Positions 53,494 to 62,143 of a stretch of 64,000 nucleotides of DNA are shown one piece after another. Location: positions 2,604,001 through 2,668,000 of the forward strand of contig NZ_CP017157.1 in assembly GCF_001729485.1 (NCBI RefSeq). Reading direction: 5' to 3'. This DNA is from Streptomyces lydicus. GTDB taxonomy: Bacteria; Actinomycetota; Actinomycetes; Streptomycetales; Streptomycetaceae. A program made the translations under genes and the position numbers. Position 1 is the stretch's first letter, and every line of letters begins with the position of its first letter. The notes under the pieces were generated by a model, which saw nothing but the letters and a program-made list of their open reading frames with translations, searched no databases and was not told where the DNA came from.

Positions 53494-53880
53494 ATGAAGA
53501 GGAAGACGACGGCCGGGATCATCGCCTCCGCGGCTCTGCTCGGCACCGCGCTGACCGGCGGAGCGGCCACCGCCGCCACGCCGACCGCCGCGCACACGAC
53601 CGCCGCGCACACGACCGCCGCGGCCGGCACCGCGACGGCCGCCTCCTGCGTCTACGCCGAGGCCAAGGAGAGCGTGAAGATCCGCAACGCCAAGAAGGTG
53701 AGCGCCACCGCCCTGGGCCTGCTGCCCAAGGGGAAGAGGGCGTGCATCACGGGCCCGTCGGCCACGGGCGGCTTGTACACCCTCTGCGGGGAGCACAGCA
53801 GCTACTGGATGCAGGTCTCCTACAGCGGCATCAAGGGCTGGATCCCCATGATGTGCACGGTCAACCACGGGGAGATCTGA
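53494..53880 (+). CDS. Small secreted SH3-like protein
   Basis: A 128-residue protein. The signal peptide (KRKTTAGIIASAALLGTALTG...) is followed by a Thr/Ala/His stretch, HTTAAHTTAA, encoded by a 15-nt tandem repeat near 53593-53630, probably a flexible linker. The C-terminal domain (about 50-125) has CVYAEAKESVKIRNAK, LLPKGKRACITG and WMQVSYSGIKGWIP, a bacterial SH3 pattern with four Cys. Such domains bind peptidoglycan or other cell-wall targets. The gene ends 14 nt from the convergent hydrolase. Confidence 0.78.
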   Translation: MKRKTTAGIIASAALLGTALTGGAATAATPTAAHTTAAHTTAAAGTATAASCVYAEAKESVKIRNAKKVSATALGLLPKGKRACITGPSATGGLYTLCGEHSSYWMQVSYSGIKGWIPMMCTVNHGEI

Positions 53881-53894
53881 CCGGCCCCGCCGGC

Positions 53895-54593
53895 TCACTC
53901 GCCGGGGGACGTTCCACGCGCCGCCGCCACCAGCGCCGCCATGACGCGGGTGTCGTCCCCCGCCTCCGGGTGCCACTGCACCGCCAGCGTGAAACCGCGC
54001 CCGGCCGGCAGCTCCAGCGCCTCGATCGTGCCGTCCGCCGCGTGGGCCGAGGGCAGCAGTCCGCTGCCCAGCCGGTCCACCGCCTGATGGTGGTACGTGG
54101 GCACGGAGACCGGCTCGGGCAGGGTGCGGCCCAGCAGGGTGCCGGGCACCGGCTCGACGGTGTGCCGCTCGAAGACGCCGGGCGGCCCCGCGTGGCCGTC
54201 GAGGTGCTGGACGAGGGTGCCGCCCAGTGCCACGTTCAGCAGCTGCATCCCGCGGCAGATGCCCAGCAGCGGCACGCCGCCCGCCAACGCGGCCTCGATC
54301 AGGGCCAGTTCCCAGGCGTCGCGGTCCAGGGACGGCGGACCGGTGCGCGGGTCCGGCTCCGCGCCGTAGCGCGCCGGGGCGACGTCCGCGCCGCCGGCGA
54401 TCACCAGCCCGTCCAGGCGGGCGACCGCCCCGGCCGCGGTCGCCGGATCGCCCGGCGGCAGCAGCGCCGCCAGGCCGCCCGCGCGCTGCACCAGCCGGGG
54501 GTAGCCGGCCGGCACCAGCGCGGCCGGCATCGTCCACACCCCCCAGCTCGCTTCCTGCTGATAGGTGCTGATGCCGATGAGGGGCTGGGACAT
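53895..54593 (-). CDS. Class I glutamine amidotransferase-like gamma-glutamyl hydrolase (PuuD/C26 type)
   Basis: A 232-residue peptidase-C26 protein that should hydrolyse gamma-glutamyl amides such as gamma-glutamyl-GABA. It has GLVIAGGADVAPARYG, the nucleophile elbow LGICRGMQLLNVALGG (Cys about 117), and the His of the triad in AVQWHPEAGDD (about 208). It is the counterpart of the PuuD-type hydrolase in amine degradation. The ATG at 54593 follows GGAGGAAC. It lies upstream of the APC permease gene in the direction of transcription opposite to nothing here: both are on the minus strand, 90 nt apart, so they may share an operon. Confidence 0.88.
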   Translation of the reverse strand: MSQPLIGISTYQQEASWGVWTMPAALVPAGYPRLVQRAGGLAALLPPGDPATAAGAVARLDGLVIAGGADVAPARYGAEPDPRTGPPSLDRDAWELALIEAALAGGVPLLGICRGMQLLNVALGGTLVQHLDGHAGPPGVFERHTVEPVPGTLLGRTLPEPVSVPTYHHQAVDRLGSGLLPSAHAADGTIEALELPAGRGFTLAVQWHPEAGDDTRVMAALVAAARGTSPGE

Positions 54594-54683
54594 GGCAGTT
54601 CCTCCGTGCGGTGCGAGGGGCGGGTGGCGCGGCCGGAGCCGGCCGGGGGGCTGCCCGGCCGGCCGGTGGGTCTGGTCGGTTCT

Positions 54684-56171
54684 CTAGTCGCGTTCCAGCT
54701 CGGCCTCCGCCGCCGCCAGCGCCGCGAACTCCTCCTCGGGCGCCGCGGCCACCAGCCGGTGCCGGGAGTACAGCGCGAAGTAGGCCAGCGCCACCACGTA
54801 CACCCCGAGCGCGATGAACGCCGCCTCCTTGTCGACCAGGAACGTCGCCACCAGCGCCGAGCAGGCCAGCACGAAGGCGACGCCCGAGGTCAGCATGCCG
54901 CCGGGGGTGCGGTACGGGCGCGGCAGACCGGGCTCGCGGCGGCGCAGAACGAGGTGCGAGAGCGCCATCAGCGCGTACGAGATGGTGGCGCCGAAGACCG
55001 CGACGTTGAGCATCCGGGCGCCGTCGCCGGTGGCCGCGGCGAGCGCGAAGCCCAGCGCACCGGGCACCAGCAGTCCCATGTAGGGGGCCTTGCGGCGGCT
55101 GGTGAGGGAGAGGAACCGGGGGAGGTAGCCGGCGCGGGAGAGCGCGAAGAGCTGCCGGGAGCCGGCGAAGATCAGGGAGAAGAAGGACGCCACCAGGCCC
55201 GCGAGACCGGCGTAGTTGACGATCCGGCTGACGGCGGTCGGCTTCCCGTGCGGCTGCAGCGCCTGGACGAGCGGATCACCCACCGACTGGATCGCGGCCG
55301 ACCCGCGGGCGCCGGTCGCGGCGACGAAGGTGATCAGCGCGAGCAGCAGCAGGATGCCCATCGCGGCGGCCATCGCCCGGGGCAGCGAGCGCACCGGGTC
55401 CTTGGTCTCCTCGGCCGCCAGCGGTACGCCCTCGACGCCCAGGAAGAACCACATGCCGAACGGGAAGGACGCCCAGATGCCGAGGATGCCGAACGGCAGC
55501 CAGGAGGAGGCCCCGAAGGCACCGGACCTGACGGGGATGTCGTTGAGGGCGTCCACGTGGAAGTCGGTCAGCGCGGCGAGCGCGAAGACGACGAGCGCGG
55601 CGACCGCGACGGCGGTGACGATCAGGCTGAAGCGCAGCGCCTCGCCGACGCCCCAGAGGTGGATGCCGATGAAGATGACGAAGCAGGCCAGGTAGACCGG
55701 CCAGCTGGAGTGCAGACCGAAGAGGCCGAGCGACTCGACGTAGTCACCGATGAAGATCGAGATCGCGGCCGGTGCCAGGACGTATTCGATGAGGATGGCG
55801 GTGCCGGTCAGGAAGCCGCCCCAGGTGCCCAGGGCGCGCCGGGCGAAGCCGTAGCCGCCGCCCGCGGTGGGCAGGACCGAGGCCAGCTCCGCCAGCGCGA
55901 AGACCAGACAGGTGTACATCAGGCCCATCAGGACGGCGGCGATGGCCAGGCCGCCGAAGCCGCCCTGTGCCAGGCCGTTGTTCCAGCCCGAGAAGTCGCC
56001 GGAGACGACGTAGGCGACGCCGAGGCCGGTCAGCAGCAGCGGGCCCGCGCTGCCGCGGCGCAGCGTCCGGCGTTCCAGATAGTCCGCGTCGGCCGAGGCG
56101 CCGCCGCCGGGGGGAGTGGTGCCCGCGTACCCGCCGGGCGGTGCGGTCTTCGATTCCGTGCTGTCGGCCAT
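54684..56171 (-). CDS. APC-family permease, ethanolamine/amine-type
   Basis: A 495-residue transporter with about 12 TM segments. VVSGDFSGWNNGLAQGGFGGL is close to the first helical signature of ethanolamine-type APC permeases, and a MWFFLGVEGVPLAAEETKDP block follows the fifth or sixth helix, as in that group. Substrate assignment to ethanolamine or another small amine rests mainly on the neighbours: a glutamine-synthetase-like enzyme, aldehyde dehydrogenase and C26 hydrolase. ATG at 56171 with AGGAGCGG upstream is preferred to the longer frame from 56315. It is on the minus strand with the FadR gene. Confidence 0.86.
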   Translation of the reverse strand: MADSTESKTAPPGGYAGTTPPGGGASADADYLERRTLRRGSAGPLLLTGLGVAYVVSGDFSGWNNGLAQGGFGGLAIAAVLMGLMYTCLVFALAELASVLPTAGGGYGFARRALGTWGGFLTGTAILIEYVLAPAAISIFIGDYVESLGLFGLHSSWPVYLACFVIFIGIHLWGVGEALRFSLIVTAVAVAALVVFALAALTDFHVDALNDIPVRSGAFGASSWLPFGILGIWASFPFGMWFFLGVEGVPLAAEETKDPVRSLPRAMAAAMGILLLLALITFVAATGARGSAAIQSVGDPLVQALQPHGKPTAVSRIVNYAGLAGLVASFFSLIFAGSRQLFALSRAGYLPRFLSLTSRRKAPYMGLLVPGALGFALAAATGDGARMLNVAVFGATISYALMALSHLVLRRREPGLPRPYRTPGGMLTSGVAFVLACSALVATFLVDKEAAFIALGVYVVALAYFALYSRHRLVAAAPEEEFAALAAAEAELERD

Positions 56172-56321
56172 GAGCCGCTCCTGCCTCGCCGAGGGGAAGT
56201 CGAGCAAAGGTTCAGCGGCATACCTTTGCCGCGAGAGTCGCTCCGGCGCAAGACCTCTGCGTAAAAGAATGGTTAACCCGGCCCGTACGCCCGCCCGCTG
56301 TGCCCGGCCGGGCACCGGCGG

Positions 56322-57053
56322 TCACGGCGCCGGGGAGGTCAGGAAGCCGCGCAGCAGCGCCGCGGTCCCGCAGCAGTGCTCCCGCATCACCTCGCGCGCG
56401 CCGTCCGCGTCGCCCTCCAGCACCGCCTCCACCAGCGCGCTGTGCTGGGTCTGCGAGTGCTCCAGGTTCCGCACCAGCAGCGGGATGCAGTCCAGCAGGT
56501 CGTTCACGGTCGCCCGGACCGCCGCGTACTGGGCGGCCAGCGACGGTGAGCCGGACAGCTCCGCGAGGGTGAGGTGGAACAGGGTGTCGCGCCTGCGGTA
56601 GTCCGCGAGCGGGGCGTCCTCGGTGGCCGCCAGCGCGTCGCGCAGCCGTGCGGCCTGCTCGTCGGCCAGTCCGTGGGCGGCGCACAGCCCCGCCGCGCCC
56701 ACTTCCAGCACCTCACGGAACCGCAGGGTGTCCTCGACGTCGACCTTCTCGATCCGGCGGCGCAGCTCGGCCTCGCCGTGGTTCTCGGTGCGGACGCGGA
56801 CGAACGTGCCGCCGTAGCGGCCGCGCCGGCTCTCCACCAGGCCCTCGTCCTGCAGTACCTTGAGCACCTCGCGCAGGGTGACCCGGCTGATCTGCAGCCG
56901 CTCGGCCAACTCCCGCTCGGCGGGCAGCCGTTCGCCCTGGGGCACCAGGCCGAGCCGGACGACCTGCAGTATCTGCTCCAGCGCCTCCTCGAAGCCGTTG
57001 CCGGCCCGCACCGGTCGCAGCACGGGCGCCAGCCGATCCGCCGGACGGTCCAT
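56322..57053 (-). CDS. FadR-type GntR regulator of the amine cluster
   Basis: A 243-residue regulator. The winged helix (about residues 15-85) has LPAERELAERLQISRVTLREVLKVLQDEGLVESRRG; the C-terminal FCD helical domain (about 105-230) follows, with the metal-binding His residues in DTLFHLTLAEL and REHCC probably kept. ATG at 57053 with GGAAGGGG upstream is used; the track frame starts well upstream. It diverges from glnA-like gene across 73 nt, so it probably controls the catabolic genes on both sides. Confidence 0.88.
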   Translation of the reverse strand: MDRPADRLAPVLRPVRAGNGFEEALEQILQVVRLGLVPQGERLPAERELAERLQISRVTLREVLKVLQDEGLVESRRGRYGGTFVRVRTENHGEAELRRRIEKVDVEDTLRFREVLEVGAAGLCAAHGLADEQAARLRDALAATEDAPLADYRRRDTLFHLTLAELSGSPSLAAQYAAVRATVNDLLDCIPLLVRNLEHSQTQHSALVEAVLEGDADGAREVMREHCCGTAALLRGFLTSPAP

Positions 57054-57126
57054 CGGAACCCCTTCCCAATCAATGGTTCGTGTGCCTACCTTATGACCTC
57101 CGGATGCAGTGACAGGAGGCAACACC

Positions 57127-58515
57127 GTGGCAGACCGCACGCCCCCGCTCTCCGTCGAGGAGCTCAGAGTCCTCGTCGACACCGGGGAGATCGACACTGT
57201 CGTCCTCGCCTTCACCGATATGCAAGGCCGGCTCCAGGGCAAGCGGTTCGCGGCCCGGTACTTCCTCGACACCGTCCTCGAACACGGCACGGAGGGGTGC
57301 AACTACCTCCTCGCCGTCGACGTGGACCTCAACACCGTCGACGGCTACGCGATGTCGTCCTGGGAGCGCGGGTACGGCGACTTCGCCATGCACGGCGACA
57401 CCGCGACCCTGCGGCGCACGCCCTGGAACCCCGGCACCGCCCTGATCACCGCCGACCTCGGCTGGCACGACGGCTCCCCGGTCGTCGCCTCGCCCCGGCA
57501 GATCCTGCGCCGCCAGCTCGACCGGCTGCGGCAACTGGGACAGGAGCGCACCGGGAGCGGCTGGCACGCGTACGCCGGCACCGAGCTGGAGTTCATGCTC
57601 TTCAAGGACTCCTACGAGGACGCCTGGTCCCGCGGCTACCGCCAGATGACGCCCGCCAACCAGTGGAACGGCGACTACTCCGTCCTCGGCACCGGCCGCG
57701 TCGAGCCCGTCCTGCGCCGCATCCGCAACGAGATGGGCGCGGCCGGGATGACCGTCGAGTCCGCCAAGGGCGAGTGCAACCTCGGCCAGCACGAGATCGT
57801 GTTCGTCTACGACGAGGCGCTCACCACCTGCGACCAGCACACGATCTACAAGACCGGTGCCAAGGAGATCGCCGCGCAGGAGGGCATGGCGCTCACCTTC
57901 ATGGCGAAGTACGACGAGCGCGAGGGCAACTCCTGTCACATCCACCTCTCGCTCCAGGACGACGAGGGCCGCCCCGTCCTCGCCGACGACTCCGGCCCGT
58001 ACGGCATGTCGCAGACCATGCGGCACTTCCTCGCCGGCCAGGTCGCCGCGATGCGCGACTTCACGCTCTTCTACGCGCCCAACATCAACTCCTACAAGCG
58101 CTTCCGCCCCGGCTCCTTCGCGCCCACCGCCGTCGCCTGGGGCCCGGACAACCGCACCTGCGCCCTGCGGGTCGTCGGCCACGGCCGCGGCCACCGGCTG
58201 GAGAACCGGCTGCCCGGCGGCGACGTGAACCCCTACCTCGCGGTCGCCGCCATGGTCGCGGCCGGCGTGTACGGCATCGAGCACGAGCTGGAACTCCCCG
58301 ACGCCACCACCGGCAACGCCTACACCGGCGACGCCGCGCACGTCCCCACCACCCTGCGCGAGGCCGCCGAGCGGTGGGAGAACAGCCCGATCGCCCGCGA
58401 GGCGTTCGGCGACGAGGTCGTCGAGCACTACCGCCACATGGCCCGCGTCGAACAGGACGCCTACGACGCCGCCGTCACGGACTGGGAGCGCTTCCGCTCC
58501 TTCGAGCGCATGTAA
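57127..58515 (+). CDS. Glutamine-synthetase-like gamma-glutamyl-amine ligase (GlnA4-type)
   Basis: A 462-residue glutamine synthetase-family enzyme that probably joins glutamate to an amine. Core blocks are GTELEFMLFKD, NSCHIHLSL, APNINSYKRF, NRTCALRVVGHG and LPGGDVNPYLAVAAMVAAG. In S. coelicolor the GlnA4 paralogue makes gamma-glutamylethanolamide and lies in a similar cluster with a FadR gene, an aldehyde dehydrogenase and an amidotransferase-like hydrolase, so ethanolamine is the best guess; polyamines are an alternative. GTG at 57127 follows AGGAGG by 7 nt; an in-frame GTG at 57109 has no better site. The next gene is 12 nt away. Confidence 0.88.
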   Translation: MADRTPPLSVEELRVLVDTGEIDTVVLAFTDMQGRLQGKRFAARYFLDTVLEHGTEGCNYLLAVDVDLNTVDGYAMSSWERGYGDFAMHGDTATLRRTPWNPGTALITADLGWHDGSPVVASPRQILRRQLDRLRQLGQERTGSGWHAYAGTELEFMLFKDSYEDAWSRGYRQMTPANQWNGDYSVLGTGRVEPVLRRIRNEMGAAGMTVESAKGECNLGQHEIVFVYDEALTTCDQHTIYKTGAKEIAAQEGMALTFMAKYDEREGNSCHIHLSLQDDEGRPVLADDSGPYGMSQTMRHFLAGQVAAMRDFTLFYAPNINSYKRFRPGSFAPTAVAWGPDNRTCALRVVGHGRGHRLENRLPGGDVNPYLAVAAMVAAGVYGIEHELELPDATTGNAYTGDAAHVPTTLREAAERWENSPIAREAFGDEVVEHYRHMARVEQDAYDAAVTDWERFRSFERM

Positions 58516-58527
58516 GGACCACCACCC

Positions 58528-59907
58528 GTGCTGCACGAGCTGAAGATCATCAATCCGGCCACCGAGGACGTGGTGGCCACCGTCCCCACCACCTCCCCCG
58601 AAGAGGTCGACGCCGCGGTCCGCCGGGCCGCCGCCGCCCAGCAGACGTGGGCCGCGGTGGCCCCCGGCGACCGGGCCCGCATCCTGCGCCGCTTCGCCGA
58701 CACCGTCGACGCCCACACCGACGCGCTCGCCGAACTGGAACTCCAGGAGGCCGGGCACCCGCTGGGCAACGCCCGGTGGGAGGCCGGAAACGTCCGCGAC
58801 CTGCTGCACTACGCCGCCGGGGGAGTGGAGCGCCTCAACGGCACCCAGATCCCGGTCGCCGGCGGGCTGAACCTCACCGTCCAGGAACCGCTCGGCGTGG
58901 TCGCCGTCATCGCCCCCTGGAACTTCCCGATGCCGATCGCCGCCTGGGGCACCGCCCCCGCGCTCGCGGCCGGCAACGCCGTCCTGCTCAAGCCCGCCGA
59001 GACCACCCCGCTCACCGCGCTCCGGCTCGCCGAACTCGCCCTGGCGGCCGGGCTGCCCGAGGGGCTCTTCCAGGTCCTGCCCGGCGAGGGCCCGGTCACC
59101 GGTACCGCGCTGGTCGACCACCCCGGCGTCGCCAAGGTCGTCTTCACCGGCTCCACCGCCACCGGCCGGCAGATCGCCGCCCGCTGCGCCGCGCAGACCA
59201 AGCGGCTCACCCTCGAACTCGGCGGCAAGAGCCCCAACATCGTCTTCGCCGACGCCGATGTGGCGGCCGCCGCGGCCGCCGCCCCCGGCTCCTTCCTCGA
59301 CAACACCGGCCAGGACTGCTGCGCCCGCAGCCGGATCCTCGTCCAGCGGAGCGTCTACGACCGGTTCATGGAACTGCTGGAGCCCGCGGTCAAGGCGTTC
59401 ACCGTCGGCGACCCGGCCGACCCGGCCACCCAGATGGGGCCGCTGATCTCGGCCGCCCAGCGCGAGCGGGTCCGCTCCTACGTCCCCGAGGACGCCCCGG
59501 CCGCGATCCGCGGGGAGGCGCCCGCCGGCAAGGGCTTCTGGTACCCGGCCACGGTTCTGGAGGGCCGGCCGGAGGACCGTACGGCCGTCGAGGAGATCTT
59601 CGGCCCGGTCGCCGTCGTCCTGCCCTTCGAGGACGAGGCCGACGCGGTCCGGCTCGCCAACGCCACCGACTACGGCCTCTCCGGGTCCCTGTGGACCCGC
59701 GACGTCGGCCGTGCGCTGCGCGTCTCGCGGGCCGTCGCGGCCGGCAACCTCTCCGTCAACTCCCACAGCAGCGTGCGCTACTGGACCCCCTTCGGCGGGT
59801 TCAAGCAGTCCGGACTCGGCCGCGAGCTCGGCCCGGACGCGCTGGCCGCCTTCACCGAGACCAAGAACATCTTCATCAGCACCGAGCTCAGCGAGGAGTC
59901 CCCGTGA
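58528..59907 (+). CDS. NAD(P)-dependent aldehyde dehydrogenase
   Basis: A 459-residue aldehyde dehydrogenase that should oxidise the amine-derived aldehyde, for example a gamma-glutamyl aldehyde. The NAD-binding helix has APWNFPM near residue 130, FTGSTATGRQI at about 208, the general-base Glu in LELGGKSPN (about 230) and the catalytic Cys in NTGQDCCARS (about 263). The protein is a little shorter than most members. The start is GTG at 58528. It is 12 nt downstream of the glnA-like gene and overlaps the SDR gene by 4 nt, so the three form an operon. Confidence 0.93.
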   Translation: MLHELKIINPATEDVVATVPTTSPEEVDAAVRRAAAAQQTWAAVAPGDRARILRRFADTVDAHTDALAELELQEAGHPLGNARWEAGNVRDLLHYAAGGVERLNGTQIPVAGGLNLTVQEPLGVVAVIAPWNFPMPIAAWGTAPALAAGNAVLLKPAETTPLTALRLAELALAAGLPEGLFQVLPGEGPVTGTALVDHPGVAKVVFTGSTATGRQIAARCAAQTKRLTLELGGKSPNIVFADADVAAAAAAAPGSFLDNTGQDCCARSRILVQRSVYDRFMELLEPAVKAFTVGDPADPATQMGPLISAAQRERVRSYVPEDAPAAIRGEAPAGKGFWYPATVLEGRPEDRTAVEEIFGPVAVVLPFEDEADAVRLANATDYGLSGSLWTRDVGRALRVSRAVAAGNLSVNSHSSVRYWTPFGGFKQSGLGRELGPDALAAFTETKNIFISTELSEESP

Positions 59908-60704
59908 CCGACCAGACCGCAGTGTGCCGCCGCCTCGTCGGCCGTACCGCCGTGATCACCGGAGCCGGCAGCGGCATCGGCCTGGCCACCGCCCGCCGAC
60001 TGGCCTCCGAAGGCGCCAACGTCGTCTGCGCCGACATCGACGAGACGGCCGGCAAGGCCGCCGCCGAAGCGGTCGGCGGCACCTTCGTCCAGGTCGACGT
60101 GACCGACTCCGAGCAGGTCGAGGCGCTCTACCGGACCGCCTTCGAGACCTACGGGTCGGTCGACATCACCTTCAACAACGCCGGCATCTCGCCGCCCGAC
60201 GACGACTCCATCCTCACCACCGGCCTGGACGCCTGGAAGCGCGTGCAGGAGGTGAACCTCACCTCGGTCTACCTCTGCTGCAAGCACGCACTGCCCTACA
60301 TGCAGCGCCAGTTCGAGCAGACCGGCCGCGGCGGCTCCATCATCAACACCGCGTCCTTCGTGGCCGTGATGGGCGCCGCCACCTCCCAGATCAGCTACAC
60401 CGCCTCCAAGGGCGGCGTGCTGGCGATGTCCCGGGAGCTGGGCGTGCAGTTCGCCCGGGAGGGCATCCGGGTCAACGCGCTGTGCCCGGGTCCGGTCAAC
60501 ACCCCGCTGCTCAAGGAGCTGTTCGCCAAGGACCCCGAGCGCGCCGCGCGCCGCCTGGTGCACGTCCCGGTCGGCCGGTTCGCCGAGCCCGAGGAGATCG
60601 CGTCCGCGGTCGCCTTCCTCGCCAGCGACGACTCCTCGTTCGTCAACGCCGCCGAATTCCTGGTCGACGGCGGCATCGCGGGCGCGTACGTCACCCCGGT
60701 GTAA
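59904..60704 (+). CDS. Short-chain dehydrogenase/reductase
   Basis: A 266-residue Rossmann-fold oxidoreductase. NAD(P)-binding TGAGSGIG is at about residues 19-26, Asp-Ile-Asp after strand two favours NAD(H), NNAGIS at about 92, and the catalytic Tyr-x3-Lys in SYTASKGG (about 163-167). The gene start, GTG at 59904, overlaps the aldehyde dehydrogenase stop by 4 nt. Its substrate in the amine pathway is unknown; 3-oxoacyl reductases and alcohol dehydrogenases share this fold. It ends at a terminator (60734-60771). Confidence 0.92.
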   Translation: MTDQTAVCRRLVGRTAVITGAGSGIGLATARRLASEGANVVCADIDETAGKAAAEAVGGTFVQVDVTDSEQVEALYRTAFETYGSVDITFNNAGISPPDDDSILTTGLDAWKRVQEVNLTSVYLCCKHALPYMQRQFEQTGRGGSIINTASFVAVMGAATSQISYTASKGGVLAMSRELGVQFAREGIRVNALCPGPVNTPLLKELFAKDPERAARRLVHVPVGRFAEPEEIASAVAFLASDDSSFVNAAEFLVDGGIAGAYVTPV

Positions 60705-60733
60705 CCACTAGTTGTTCACCGCCACTTCAGCAT

Positions 60734-60771
60734 CATGGTGGCCGGGCTTCGCACCGCGCCCGGCCACCATG
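60734..60771 (+). terminator. Hairpin terminator after the SDR gene
   Basis: A perfect 14-bp stem (CATGGTGGCCGGGC with GCCCGGCCACCATG) and 10-nt loop, 29 nt after the SDR stop codon; it isolates the operon from the next gene. Confidence 0.82.
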
Positions 60772-60816
60772 CGCTAGCCTCCGCCTTCGATTCTTCGTTC
60801 GACAGGAGTGCGTTCC

Positions 60817-62085
60817 ATGCTCACCAAACGTCGCTGGTTGGCAGCAGGTGCCGCCCTTGCGGTCGTGGGAGGCGGCGTCGCGGCCGCCCAGACGGCCACG
60901 GCGGGCCCGGCACCGCGTCAGTGCCCCACCCTCCATGTCACCAAGGGTTGGTACGGCGACAACCGTGCCAAGCTGCAGAAAATGATCGACGAGCGGGGCA
61001 GCTGCGCCGGCTCCCACGGCGCACGGCCGGTCGCCACCTTCGACTGGGACAACACCGTCGTCAAGAACGACATCTCCGACGCCACGCTGGCCTGGATGCT
61101 GCGGCACGACAAGGTGCTGCGCCCCGCCAGCTGGAAGGCCACCAACAAGTGGCTGACCGACGACGCCGCCCGCGCGCTCACCGAGGCGTGCGGCACGCAG
61201 GTGCCCGCCGGCCACCCGCTGCCGACGTCGACCGACACCGGCTGCACCGACGAGATCCTCGACGTCTACAACGACGAGAAGACCTCGGACGGCAAGCCCG
61301 CGTTCGCGGGCGAGTGGAACCACCGGCGCACGGTGCCCTCCTACGTCTGGATCACCCAGCTGTTCGCCGGGCACAGCCCGGACACCCTGACCTCGTACGC
61401 CGCCAAGGCGCGCAAGCAGAACCTCGCCGCGCCGATCGGTACGGAGCAGACGGTCGGCACGCACAAGTGGGCCGGATACATCCGCTACTACGAGCAGCAG
61501 CGCGACCTCATCGGCACCCTCAAGAAGGCCGGCTTCGACGTCTACATCGTCTCGGCGTCCGCCGAGCCGCTGGTGCGCGCCTGGGCGCCCGGTGTGGGCA
61601 TCGACCGTGACCACATCGTCGGCATCCGCAACATCGTCCGCGACGGCCGGCTCACCACCGGCGTCCAGGGCTGCGGTGACGTCAAGGACACCAACGGCGA
61701 GGTCCTGACGTACATGGACGGCAAGCGCTGCTGGATCAACCAGGAGATCTTCCACGTCAAGGGCGCCAAGGCGTGGCAGCAGCAGGACCCGGCGCACCGT
61801 GCCGCCTTCGCGGCGGGCGACGCCGAGACCGATGTGACGTTCGTCGGCGATGCCACCGCCGGCCATCTGGCCATCAACCGCAACAAGACCGAGCTGATGT
61901 GCCGGGCGTACGACAACAGCGACCACCGCTGGATCGTCAACCCGATGTTCATCGAGCCGAAGAAGCGCAAGACCGACGCGTACCCGTGCTCGACCGCCGG
62001 TTACGTCCAGCCGGACGGCACCCTCGCCCCGATTCACCGCCCCGACGGCTCGGTGATCCCGGACCAGCAGGACACGGTGTACTGA
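60817..62085 (+). CDS. Secreted HAD-type phosphatase (phosphorylcholine phosphatase-like)
   Basis: A 422-residue exported HAD hydrolase. The signal has Lys-Arg-Arg-Trp-Leu at its start and then a hydrophobic stretch, resembling a Tat signal. Motif I is FDWDNTVVKND (two Asp, DxDxT), motif II lies in VSASAEP, and motif IV in VGDATAGH. Disulfide-capable Cys pairs are present. The layout resembles phosphorylcholine phosphatase of Pseudomonas, which also accepts phosphoethanolamine. The ATG at 60817 follows AGGAG by 8 nt. It is placed next to the amine genes but has its own promoter region. Confidence 0.82.
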   Translation: MLTKRRWLAAGAALAVVGGGVAAAQTATAGPAPRQCPTLHVTKGWYGDNRAKLQKMIDERGSCAGSHGARPVATFDWDNTVVKNDISDATLAWMLRHDKVLRPASWKATNKWLTDDAARALTEACGTQVPAGHPLPTSTDTGCTDEILDVYNDEKTSDGKPAFAGEWNHRRTVPSYVWITQLFAGHSPDTLTSYAAKARKQNLAAPIGTEQTVGTHKWAGYIRYYEQQRDLIGTLKKAGFDVYIVSASAEPLVRAWAPGVGIDRDHIVGIRNIVRDGRLTTGVQGCGDVKDTNGEVLTYMDGKRCWINQEIFHVKGAKAWQQQDPAHRAAFAAGDAETDVTFVGDATAGHLAINRNKTELMCRAYDNSDHRWIVNPMFIEPKKRKTDAYPCSTAGYVQPDGTLAPIHRPDGSVIPDQQDTVY

Positions 62086-62102
62086 GCCACCGGCTCCGTA
62101 CG

Positions 62103-62143
62103 GGGGAGGGCCGCACCGGTCAGAGAAAGGTGTGGCCCTCCCC
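62103..62143. terminator. Hairpin at the convergent ends of the HAD and aldolase-type genes
   Basis: GGGGAGGGCC (62103-62112) pairs with GGCCCTCCCC (62134-62143), extended by partial pairing inside. It overlaps the last codons of the minus-strand gene, which stops at 62120. Confidence 0.62.
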
